In this document: in pieces, positions 16,082 through 23,679 of the stretch
How positions within the stretch are numbered: the first letter of the stretch is position 1
How the letters are laid out: each line of letters opens with the position of its first letter
NCBI RefSeq assembly: GCF_001565895.1
Contig: NZ_LSNE01000009.1
Location: forward strand, 430,451-486,971
Length of the DNA stretch: 56,521 nucleotides
Direction: 5' to 3'
Source: Paraglaciecola hydrolytica
GTDB taxonomy: Bacteria; Pseudomonadota; Gammaproteobacteria; Enterobacterales; Alteromonadaceae
Made by a program: the position numbers and the translations under genes
The notes under the pieces: model-generated
Database searches by the model: none
Seen by the model: only the letters and a program-made list of their open reading frames with translations
Told to the model about the DNA's origin: nothing

Positions 16082-17083
16082 ATGATCGATTTAAAGTTTA
16101 AAAAAGGCCTATACAAATATTATGCTCCGTGGCTTTTTAAAATTTATAAATTTAAAGCTTATATTTTTTTGTTAACAAAAAAGAGATCGTTATCAAATTT
16201 AGGATTTCTATCTCAGTTTTTCTGGGACCAATATCTTTCGGCAAAGTTTAGGGAAGAAATATCATCCGCTGGCGAGAGGGTGTTCGACGGAAAAATCATG
16301 TGTGAGGAACATCAGGGAAAGGCATATATTCTAGGATGTGGGGCGAGTATTAATAATCTGTCAATTTCAGATTGGGAAAAAGTAGGAAAAAGCTTCTCTA
16401 TAGGCCTAAATAATTTTTATATTCATGATTTTGTGCCAAATATGTATTTTTGCGAATACATAAGTAACCCTGAAGCCAGAAACATGTTTTATACCTATCT
16501 GCTTAATAATGAAGCGAAAAAAAATTCTAAGGTTTTTCTCAACGGAAAAAGTGTTTTTATCAAGGGACATTTTGACTCTGATGCAAGTTGTATTAAGCCC
16601 TATTTTTATATGACAGATAAAATCAAAACCACTAATAAAAATTTACTTATTGATATCGTCCGACAGTATTTTGATGGAAGTAAAGAGAGCTGGCGTTTGT
16701 GTCACCAAATGTCTAATTTAGATACGGTAATCAATTATTGTGCTCGGCAAGGTGTAAAGGAAATATGTTTAGTTGGTATTGACCTGACTGATTCCGGTTA
16801 CTTTTGGGACGGTGCTGAAAATGAAGCTTATGCCACGGCATCAGCATTTAGGAAATCAATTAATAAACAATTAAAATATGTCATGAGTCCAGACGGGAAA
16901 CATGCAACCGCTTGCTCCAGTGTCGCTAAACATTTGGGCAACTTTACTATTGTAGAATACTTGGAAATTTTACAAATTGAAATACTAAGCCCTATGGGGA
17001 TTCAAATGTATGTGGCAAACCCGAATTCTCTCCTAGCAGCGTTTCTACCATGTAGACCAGTTTCCGAGTTTCATCGTGGATAG
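16082..17083 (+). CDS. GT42 (sialyltransferase)-like putative nonulosonate transferase
   Basis: The 333-residue protein is not a standard family I can name with certainty. Its pattern matches GT42 sialyltransferases such as Campylobacter Cst-II: a Rossmann start AYILGCGASINNL with IGLNNFYIHDFVPNMYFCEY, then KEICLVGIDLTDSGYF, a histidine segment SPDGKHATACSSVAKHL that could hold the catalytic base, and a C-terminal MYVANPNSLLAAF that closely resembles Cst-II LYCLCPNSLLANF. The family also resembles the DUF115/Maf flagellin glycosyltransferases. With a CMP-sugar synthetase next door it is a good candidate for attaching or extending nonulosonic acids. The gene is strikingly AT-rich compared with the pse block, suggesting separate acquisition. 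Confidence 0.5.
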   Translation: MIDLKFKKGLYKYYAPWLFKIYKFKAYIFLLTKKRSLSNLGFLSQFFWDQYLSAKFREEISSAGERVFDGKIMCEEHQGKAYILGCGASINNLSISDWEKVGKSFSIGLNNFYIHDFVPNMYFCEYISNPEARNMFYTYLLNNEAKKNSKVFLNGKSVFIKGHFDSDASCIKPYFYMTDKIKTTNKNLLIDIVRQYFDGSKESWRLCHQMSNLDTVINYCARQGVKEICLVGIDLTDSGYFWDGAENEAYATASAFRKSINKQLKYVMSPDGKHATACSSVAKHLGNFTIVEYLEILQIEILSPMGIQMYVANPNSLLAAFLPCRPVSEFHRG

Positions 17084-17158
17084 CAGTAATATGGAGTATT
17101 TTAATTTACTGCCTCATTTTGTCTTGCTAAGTCTTTTGAATGAAGTTGATTGTTAAAT

Positions 17159-17836
17159 ATGAATATTGTAGCCATTATCCCAGCCAGAGGCGGCTCAAAA
17201 GGTATTCCACACAAAAATATCAAACTTTTGGGTGGTAAACCTTTGATTTCTCATAGTATTGAGCAAGCAAAGCAAGCAGCATATGTTAGCGAAGTTTATG
17301 TCAGTACTGATGATCCGATTATCGCAGACTCTGCCAGTGAAGCGGGGAGTCAGGTCATTGTCAGACCGGAAATTTTGTCGGGTGATACAGCCAGTTCAGA
17401 ATCGGCCTTGTTACACGCATTAAACGAAATTGAGAAAAACCAGCATGTTGATTATGTGGTGTTTTTGCAATGTACCTCGCCGTTTAGAAGCTCTGCAGAC
17501 ATCGACGCTGCGATTGATATTATAAAGTCAGAAGACAGCGATTCTTTATTATCTGTTGTGACCAATCACCGATTTTTATGGCGTAAGACTGCAAACGGTG
17601 CTGAATCAATTAATTATGATTTTAACCACAGACCCAGACGACAGGATATGGACATTCAGTATATGGAAAATGGGTCGATATATATCTTTAAGCCCTGGGT
17701 GCTAAAAAAACTGGGAAACCGTTTAGGTGGCAAAGTGAGTATGTATGTAATGGATGAATACTCGGCTACTGAAATTGATTCGGAATATGATTTGACGCTT
17801 GCTCGGGCGATGTTTCAATCTCTGATAATTAAATAA
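17159..17836 (+). CDS. Second CMP-nonulosonate cytidylyltransferase (NeuA/LegF type)
   Basis: A 225-residue CMP-sugar synthetase with IIPARGGSKGIPHKNIK at the N-terminus, GKPLISHSIEQA, VYVSTDDP, CTSPFRSSADID and a C-terminal half with RPRRQDMDIQYMENGSIYIF and ATEIDSEYDLTLA. The RRQD...ENGSIYIF pattern is closer to NeuA/LegF than to PseF. It probably activates the product of the synthase at 18661. The ATG at 17159 is preferred to a TTG at 17150 because the conserved strand begins two residues after it. About 75 bases of non-coding sequence separate it from the GT42-like gene. The exact sugar (Neu-, Leg- or another nonulosonate) cannot be fixed here. Confidence 0.83.
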   Translation: MNIVAIIPARGGSKGIPHKNIKLLGGKPLISHSIEQAKQAAYVSEVYVSTDDPIIADSASEAGSQVIVRPEILSGDTASSESALLHALNEIEKNQHVDYVVFLQCTSPFRSSADIDAAIDIIKSEDSDSLLSVVTNHRFLWRKTANGAESINYDFNHRPRRQDMDIQYMENGSIYIFKPWVLKKLGNRLGGKVSMYVMDEYSATEIDSEYDLTLARAMFQSLIIK

Positions 17837-17918
17837 AAAAGCAGGTTCACGTAAAAAAATGTTATTGGTTTAACTCAGAATTTTGCGTGCTTTGTCAGCT
17901 TTGGTTTAGGTTTATAAT

Positions 17919-18575
17919 ATGAAAAAAATTCTTGATTATCAGATGGATAATCCATTTGAATATGAAAATGGTTTCTATATCACTTCGCATCCCAGCCGAA
18001 TGGGAAAGCTCTTAGCTCACTATGAGTTGTATAAATTAATTACGCATTTACCGGGGCATATATTTGAGTTTGGTGTACATAAAGGCTGTTCGCTTATACG
18101 CTTTGCAACATTTCGTGAACTGCTTGAATCTCCTTATTCAAGAAAAATATACGGTTTTGATACTTTTACGTCTTTTCCTAAAACTGACAGTGATCTGGAT
18201 AATGGTTTTATCGATATGTTTGCCGAGGTGGCTGGTCAACCTATTTCTAAAGCTCAACTCATGGCATGTTTGGATTCTAAAAAACTGCTTAACATTGAAC
18301 TGATCGAAGGCAATATTCTGCAATCTCTGCCCGAATTTATTGCAGCAAGACCTGAAACAAAAGCGGCGTTAATTCATATCGACGTTGATGTTTATCAACC
18401 CAGTAAAGTGATTCTGGAAGAAATGGTAAAACGTATGGTTCCTGGTGGAATCATAGTTTTGGATGATTACGGTACAGTAGAAGGTGAAACCAGAGCGGTA
18501 GATGAGTTTTTTAATCATCACGCCAAAGTAGAAAAGCTACCTATCTCACATATTCCCTGTTTTATTCGGATTTAA
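17919..18575 (+). CDS. TylF/macrocin-type O-methyltransferase
   Basis: The 218-residue protein belongs to the TylF (macrocin O-methyltransferase-like) family, SAM- and Mg-dependent methyltransferases that modify sugars and also occur in glycan clusters. Visible are HIFEFGVHKGCSLIRFA (SAM motif), KIYGFDTFTSFP, the metal-binding ALIHIDVDVYQPSK, GGIIVLDDYG and GETRAVDEFF. A methylated nonulosonic acid or methylated outer sugar is the likely product. A second TylF gene on the other strand at 21616 shares the architecture but is longer. The gene stands alone between two gaps of about 80 bases. Confidence 0.78.
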   Translation: MKKILDYQMDNPFEYENGFYITSHPSRMGKLLAHYELYKLITHLPGHIFEFGVHKGCSLIRFATFRELLESPYSRKIYGFDTFTSFPKTDSDLDNGFIDMFAEVAGQPISKAQLMACLDSKKLLNIELIEGNILQSLPEFIAARPETKAALIHIDVDVYQPSKVILEEMVKRMVPGGIIVLDDYGTVEGETRAVDEFFNHHAKVEKLPISHIPCFIRI

Positions 18576-18660
18576 TTATTTGCGGCCGATATATATTCAT
18601 TCTAATTGTGACTTAATACCTGTTCTGTAGCCGCTTAAGTGCTGCTTAAAAAGGATAAAT

Positions 18661-20913
18661 GTGGTTGTAGATAAAGAAATATCGAAATATCTGGTTTTAA
18701 CTAATGAAACTATCACCAAGTCATTAGAAAAATTAAATCAGAATAAACTACAAATATTGTTTGTAGTTGATAGCCACGGGCGTTTGCGTGGTGCATTTAC
18801 TGATGGGGATTTTCGTCGCTGGGTATTAGAGCAGGCACAGATAAATCTTAATAACAGTGTCCAGGAGGTAATGAACCCCAACTGTCAGTCTTTCCTGGAA
18901 GATACCGATTTTTCCATTATTGAAGAGCACATCAACGACCGCGTTCGTTACGTTCCTTTATTAGATAATCGGGCCAAAGTCGTAGCGATTGCTTCTCGCC
19001 ATACAGGCGTGATTACCATTGGCAATTATGCGATCAGTAAATCGAGCGCCACTTTTATCATTGCTGAGATAGGTAATAATCATAATGGCAGTTTAATTAC
19101 CGCTAAAAGGCTGGTGGATGAAGCCGCCCAAGCGGGCGCCGATTGCGTTAAGTTTCAAATGAGGGACTTGCAAAACCTCTATGTTAATCAAGGCAATTCA
19201 AATTCCTTTGATGAAGATCTTGGTTCACAGTATGTATTGGATCTCCTAAGTAAGTTTCAACTAAAAGACGTTGAATTTGCTGAGATCATTAAATATTGTG
19301 AAACCAAAGGTGTTATACCGCTATGTACACCATTTGATAAAGAAAGCGCTGATAAACTAATACAAATGGGCATTTCTGCTTTTAAGGTAGCTTCAGCAGA
19401 TTTAACCAATCATCAATTACTTAAATATTTAGCAAAAAAACGTTTGCCGTTAATTGTTTCGACGGGCATGGCAACTGAAAATGAAATCAGAATTGCCACT
19501 GATTTATTGCGTTCAGAAGGTATCCGTTTTGTATTGTTGCATTGTAATTCGACTTACCCTGCACCATTTAAAGATATTAATCTGAATTACTTACCGCGTT
19601 TAGAGAAGTATTCCAATGCTCCAGTAGGCTATTCAGGACATGAGCGTGGGATCCACGTTGCGGTTGCTGCCGTGGCAATGGGGGCAAGGGTCATTGAAAA
19701 ACATTTCACACTAGATCGAAATCAGGAAGGCAACGATCATAAGGTAAGTTTGTTACCTGCAGAATTTAAAGAAATGGTACAGGCAATTCGTCAGATTGAA
19801 TTAGCTTTTGGTGAGGATACTCCGCGTAAATTGTCACAAGGTGAGATGATGAATCGCGAAAATCTTGCTAAGAGTATCGTGGCGCAGAAACCCATTCAGC
19901 AAGGTTGTAAGATTGAAGCTGGCATGTTGACAGTAAAAAGCCCTGGCAAAGGATTAGCTCCTTATTATATGGATCAACTCATTGGCCGTCCGGCAGTAAG
20001 GGATATTAAAGAAGGCGAGTTTTTGTTTCCCAGCGATATCAATGAAAAGTCACAGCAACTATCCAGAAATTACCGGTTTACTCAACCATTTGGTATTCCT
20101 GTTCGATACCACGATGTGGCCTTATCACTGCGTTCTAATTTTAAAGTGGTGGAATATCACTTTAGTTATAAAGATTTATTATTAAACCCACAAGACTATG
20201 TGGTTGAATGCAGATCCCAGAAGTTGATTGTGCATGCTCCTGAGCTCTTTGAAGGTGATCATCTGTTGGATTTAGCCAGTATCGATGAAGATTACAGGGC
20301 TTTATCAATAGGACATTTAAATCGGGTATTTGATTTAGTGCGAAAATTAAAAGTGTTTTATCCTGCCAGCCAAACTGTGCCTGTTGTTGTAAATGTTGGT
20401 GGGTTTTCCAGTGATCACTTTTTAAATGCGGATGAAAAACAACAACGATATGGATTATTTGTTGAAAGTTTGTCACAACTTAATTTGCAAGATATTGAGT
20501 TTATGATCCAGACCATGCCGCCTTATCCATGGCATTTTGGTGGGCAGCGTTACCACAATCTTTTTGTTGACCCAGATGAGATTGAACAAGTTTGCCAACG
20601 CTATAATTTAAAAGTGTGTTTGGATGTATCACATAGTTGGCTGGCGTGTAATGAATACCACTGGAAAATCGCAGACTTTTTTGAACGTATAGGAAAATAT
20701 GTACGACACCTTCATATTGCTGATGCTGCTGGAGTTGATGACGAAGGTTTGCAGATTGGTGAAGGAGAGATTAATTTTGCACAAATATTTCAATTAATGA
20801 ATGAACATTGCAGTGATGCTTCATGGATCCCAGAAATCTGGCAGGGTCATAAAAATCATGGCGAAGGCTTCTGGGATGCATTTGAAAAACTAGAATCAGA
20901 GGTTGTGCAATAA
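18661..20913 (+). CDS. Three-domain nonulosonate synthase: CBS pair, NeuB-SAF, TIM barrel
   Basis: The 750-residue protein fuses three units. Residues about 10-115 look like a CBS pair (ILFVVDSHGRLRGAFTDGDF, RYVPLLDN). Residues about 128-470 form a NeuB synthase with AEIGNNHNGSL, CVKFQMRD, CTPFDKESADKL, KVASADLTN, STGMAT, GYSGHERG and VIEKHFTLDR, followed by a SAF domain. Residues about 485-745 look like an AP-endonuclease-2/xylose-isomerase barrel (VCLDVSHSW, HLHIADAAGVDDEG, GEGEINFAQIF, WIPEIWQGH). The NeuB part should condense an N-acyl amino sugar with PEP; the last barrel may be a sugar epimerase or isomerase feeding it. The GTG start has AAGGA six bases upstream; the overlapping ATG reads into a stop. 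Its end overlaps the opposite gene by 18 bases. Confidence 0.82.
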   Translation: MVVDKEISKYLVLTNETITKSLEKLNQNKLQILFVVDSHGRLRGAFTDGDFRRWVLEQAQINLNNSVQEVMNPNCQSFLEDTDFSIIEEHINDRVRYVPLLDNRAKVVAIASRHTGVITIGNYAISKSSATFIIAEIGNNHNGSLITAKRLVDEAAQAGADCVKFQMRDLQNLYVNQGNSNSFDEDLGSQYVLDLLSKFQLKDVEFAEIIKYCETKGVIPLCTPFDKESADKLIQMGISAFKVASADLTNHQLLKYLAKKRLPLIVSTGMATENEIRIATDLLRSEGIRFVLLHCNSTYPAPFKDINLNYLPRLEKYSNAPVGYSGHERGIHVAVAAVAMGARVIEKHFTLDRNQEGNDHKVSLLPAEFKEMVQAIRQIELAFGEDTPRKLSQGEMMNRENLAKSIVAQKPIQQGCKIEAGMLTVKSPGKGLAPYYMDQLIGRPAVRDIKEGEFLFPSDINEKSQQLSRNYRFTQPFGIPVRYHDVALSLRSNFKVVEYHFSYKDLLLNPQDYVVECRSQKLIVHAPELFEGDHLLDLASIDEDYRALSIGHLNRVFDLVRKLKVFYPASQTVPVVVNVGGFSSDHFLNADEKQQRYGLFVESLSQLNLQDIEFMIQTMPPYPWHFGGQRYHNLFVDPDEIEQVCQRYNLKVCLDVSHSWLACNEYHWKIADFFERIGKYVRHLHIADAAGVDDEGLQIGEGEINFAQIFQLMNEHCSDASWIPEIWQGHKNHGEGFWDAFEKLESEVVQ

Positions 20914-21615
20914 GTCGTTTTTGTCGGATATCCTAAAAAGCAGAGTGCAGCGAACACCTGAATTCTTATTTATTCCACTTCTGTGTTTGGTCAGAAAAGT
21001 AATTACCTGAGATTGACCCTCTAGGGTTTCAAGTACTTCGTAGGTTTTTGGAGCGGAACAAATGACACGTTTGTGTCGTTTATTTATTTGATCCATAAAT
21101 ACTGATTTGTGTTCGGCTAAGCCATCAGTATGAGAAAATGGGCCAACAACTAACGCTCCATCAGACTCAGTGCAGTTAAATACAGGAGTCGACACAACAA
21201 GACTGTTAACAGAGCAATTGCCCTTTTCAAGAAAGTAGCCTGCCTCCTGATGCCACGGAAGATTAAGACGCACCTGATCTTCTGTGAAATGTGTTGGTAA
21301 ATCCAGTCTGAAGTGGGGGAAGGCAATAACAACGTCTTTTGTTGCGCATTTTAAAAGGGAAGCTGAAAATTCGACGACTGACTCAGAAGACATAATTTTT
21401 GCGAATTCAGATGAGTTCATAAAATTGTCAGCGACTAAGGCGGGTAGCTTGCTATTTTGCTTTCTTTCGTCAATCAGTTTTTTTGAAAATTGCTGTTCCG
21501 AATAACAAGCAACCTGGTCAAATAAAAACTGTTGAGATGTATTAATTATATCTGCGCTGTCCCATTTTTCGATTGAATAGCCTTTGGGATTGTTTTCAAG
21601 GTAAGTCATTTTCAC
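20896..21615 (-). CDS. PhyH-like Fe(II)/2-oxoglutarate dioxygenase, putative
   Basis: A 239-residue protein with the outline of the phytanoyl-CoA dioxygenase (PhyH) family. LPWHQEAGYF would supply the first iron ligands, although the usual HxD is HQE here. FNCTESDGALVVGPFSHTDG resembles the central GALxxxPGSH turn, and TKHRSGINKNSGVRCTLLFRI would supply the distal histidine and the 2-oxoglutarate arginine. Such enzymes hydroxylate sugars, lipids or phosphonates. The GTG start at 21615 has AAGGA six bases upstream; an ATG at 21609 is the alternative. The upstream TylF gene abuts it with no spacer, so the two are co-transcribed. The substrate is unknown. Confidence 0.6.
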   Translation of the reverse strand: MKMTYLENNPKGYSIEKWDSADIINTSQQFLFDQVACYSEQQFSKKLIDERKQNSKLPALVADNFMNSSEFAKIMSSESVVEFSASLLKCATKDVVIAFPHFRLDLPTHFTEDQVRLNLPWHQEAGYFLEKGNCSVNSLVVSTPVFNCTESDGALVVGPFSHTDGLAEHKSVFMDQINKRHKRVICSAPKTYEVLETLEGQSQVITFLTKHRSGINKNSGVRCTLLFRISDKNDLLHNL

Positions 21616-22380
21616 TTAATATCCTTTGCGGCAATAAGCAGCCATAGAAGCACACCACACTCTTTTGAGTTCCACATTTTCAAGACCCAATACTTCACGT
21701 ATGGCTATGGTTTCGCCCGGGTAATCATCGTGATTAAGTTCGTCAAAAATCAATATTGAACCTTTTGCCATTCTATCCCATGCGAGTTTTATAGCATCTT
21801 TGGTTGGTTTATAGAGATCCAAATCCAGATGTAATAAGCCAATTGTAGATGCAGGATGTTCTTCTAAATATTTAGGGAAGGTTTCAGAGATATCCCCTTT
21901 TTTTAACAATACTTTTGGGATGTTGCCGATCATTCTATTGCCATCAAACATTTCAATAGCTGATTGCAGCATATCGAAGCTGTCATAATGCAAACCACCT
22001 GCTTTCATATGTGCTGCGGAGGAGGACTTATCTTCAGTAGAAGGCTCTGTGAACCCTTCAAATGTGTCAAATCCTACTATTTTTCTGGTGTAATGATGGG
22101 GTTCGAAAATAGAAGAAAAATGCGCCATCGCCATTAGAAAATTCCCACCGGCAACCCCACACTCAATTATATTACCGGGAATGTCTTTGACCAGATTCCA
22201 ATATTCATATGTTTCAATAAACCGGGTCATATGCTGACGAGTACTAAACACAGGTAGGGTATCGGCAATCTGGTGAGGTTTTATCATCAAACTATCAATT
22301 GTTTCAGACCGTCTTTCATACCAAGATAATTGGCTTTCGGTATTTCTGGTTTTTTCTATATTATCGGTAGTCTTTTGCAT
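21616..22380 (-). CDS. TylF/macrocin-type O-methyltransferase
   Basis: The 254-residue protein is a second TylF-family methyltransferase. It has NIIECGVAGGNFLMAMAHF (SAM site), KIVGFDTFEGFTEPS, the metal ligands in LLHLDLDLYKPTKDA and SILIFDELNHDDYPGET. The 60-residue N-terminal extension with a predicted helical start is longer than in the copy at 17919. It directly abuts the dioxygenase gene. Together they look like a two-step tailoring unit (hydroxylate, then O-methylate the new hydroxyl), which is inference. Target sugar unknown. Confidence 0.77.
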   Translation of the reverse strand: MQKTTDNIEKTRNTESQLSWYERRSETIDSLMIKPHQIADTLPVFSTRQHMTRFIETYEYWNLVKDIPGNIIECGVAGGNFLMAMAHFSSIFEPHHYTRKIVGFDTFEGFTEPSTEDKSSSAAHMKAGGLHYDSFDMLQSAIEMFDGNRMIGNIPKVLLKKGDISETFPKYLEEHPASTIGLLHLDLDLYKPTKDAIKLAWDRMAKGSILIFDELNHDDYPGETIAIREVLGLENVELKRVWCASMAAYCRKGY

Positions 22381-22558
22381 AGAGCCAATCTCGCTGAAAT
22401 GTATTTTAAAATTGTTGCGATGAATGAATTACGTACTGAAATCACTTGCATTTAAATCTAAAGCTTACATATGCATGTTTGGCATACCAAGTCTAATGTG
22501 TATCGGCAATAGCAAAGAATTCTTCATACTGATTAGGTCACGTAATACATTTATGTTT

Positions 22559-23437
22559 TTACGCGGACGCAACTGCAATCAGTGTATCTGTTGCGTCGAT
22601 GCCAGCCAGCATGTTTGCATAAGCGGATTCTAACTCAGTAGTTCTGAGCTGTGCCCATTCGTTATGACCACCGGGTTTGGAACGTGAAAGCCAATAAAGG
22701 TGGTTAGCCAAAGGGTAACGCTGAAAACCGCTTATCGTTATATCTTTAAAGCCTGCTTGTTCAAGGAAGATTTTTAAGCTGTTTCTGGTGTGTAAAATTA
22801 AATGCTCACTCCAGAAAGTAAAAGCCTTAAAAGATTCTAAATTCAATTTTGATAATAGAAAGTCGTTGGCGTGTGGTACTTCCAATACAATTTTGCCTCC
22901 TTTATTCATTTTGCTATGGATTGTTTTAAGGCTCTCCAACGGAGCCGTAAAATGCTCAAAAACATGAAATAAGGTCACAATGTCGATATCGTCAAAGGGT
23001 ACACTGTCAATCGTTTCAAAAACCGTGTAACCCATATCGTTGAGCACGTTTCTAGAGGCTGTCTGTGGTTCTACCGCATAGGTACTAGCCGCATATTGAG
23101 TTAGTAAATCGAGAATTCCACCCGCTCCAGTTCCAACATCCAGCCATTTCTTGCGTGTTACAATATTTTTAAATTGCTGCGTCCTTCTCTCGTTATCTTC
23201 ACTACAAGCTTTTAACGCATTAAGCCTATCTTCAGCTCCCCAATATTTAAAATTATCTTTTTCTTCGTAATGATTTAAATTCATATGGTTAGAGGATGAC
23301 AAAAATATCACACCAGACTTATTGCATTTGAGTACTTCAATATCATCTCGATCTCGTACCCTAGGATAGTATGGAGCAATCGAACTTTCGTCACAGATGC
23401 CAAGAGAGTTAAGTTGTGTTCTGATTAAATTTGTCAT
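22559..23437 (-). CDS. Class I SAM-dependent methyltransferase
   Basis: A 292-residue protein with a Methyltransf_23-type core: WLDVGTGAGGILDLL (motif I), YAVEPQTASRNVL, DIVTLFHVFEHFTAPLESL, GGKIVLEVPHANDF and a long C-terminal part (SEHLILHTRNSLKIFLEQAGF). The arrangement is common in surface-glycan clusters, where such enzymes methylate sugars. It is the first gene of a leftward set of three, with a 178-base gap to the next that contains nothing I can identify. A sigma28-like sequence lies upstream at 23504-23531. N-terminal function (residues 1-95, with Cys38) is not clear. Confidence 0.72.
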   Translation of the reverse strand: MTNLIRTQLNSLGICDESSIAPYYPRVRDRDDIEVLKCNKSGVIFLSSSNHMNLNHYEEKDNFKYWGAEDRLNALKACSEDNERRTQQFKNIVTRKKWLDVGTGAGGILDLLTQYAASTYAVEPQTASRNVLNDMGYTVFETIDSVPFDDIDIVTLFHVFEHFTAPLESLKTIHSKMNKGGKIVLEVPHANDFLLSKLNLESFKAFTFWSEHLILHTRNSLKIFLEQAGFKDITISGFQRYPLANHLYWLSRSKPGGHNEWAQLRTTELESAYANMLAGIDATDTLIAVASA

Positions 23438-23503
23438 TTATTGGATTCCAATTACCTTCAACGGTTTATTTTTATTAGTCTGACCTGACAATAGATAACA
23501 ATA

Positions 23504-23531
23504 TTATCGCCCTGAACCAATTTAATTAGAG
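23504..23531 (-). promoter_or_regulatory. Possible sigma28 (FliA) promoter for the leftward genes
   Basis: On the - strand GGCGATAA is one base from the FliA -10 consensus GCCGATAA; CTAA lies 14 bases upstream where TAAA is expected at 15. It is about 70 bases ahead of the methyltransferase ATG. The -35 match is weak, so this is a candidate only. Confidence 0.3.
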
Positions 23532-23609
23532 CCGAATTAAGTAATAATATTTATTTGGTATTAAAAACTATACAAGGGTATTTGTCTGTAATGGGCTTTA
23601 TATTAACTT

Positions 23610-23627
23610 TTGGGGGATCTTTTGCTA
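23610..23627 (+). promoter_or_regulatory. Sigma54 promoter of the flagellin gene
   Basis: TTGGGGGATCTTTTGCTA contains GG at 23612-23613 and GC at 23624-23625 separated by exactly 10 bases, the -24/-12 spacing of sigma54. It lies about 55 bases before the flagellin ATG. In Vibrio the main flagellin flaA is likewise sigma54/FlrC-dependent. Confidence 0.75.
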
Positions 23628-23679
23628 TCCTTGCCCCTAGGTAAAGTGTCAGCTAGTTGGCTGATAGAGGAGATAATCC

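Noticed and set aside
22424-22633. 69-codon + strand frame between the reversed methyltransferases
   Set aside because: It runs into the 3' end of the opposite methyltransferase and has no ribosome-binding site or recognisable motif.
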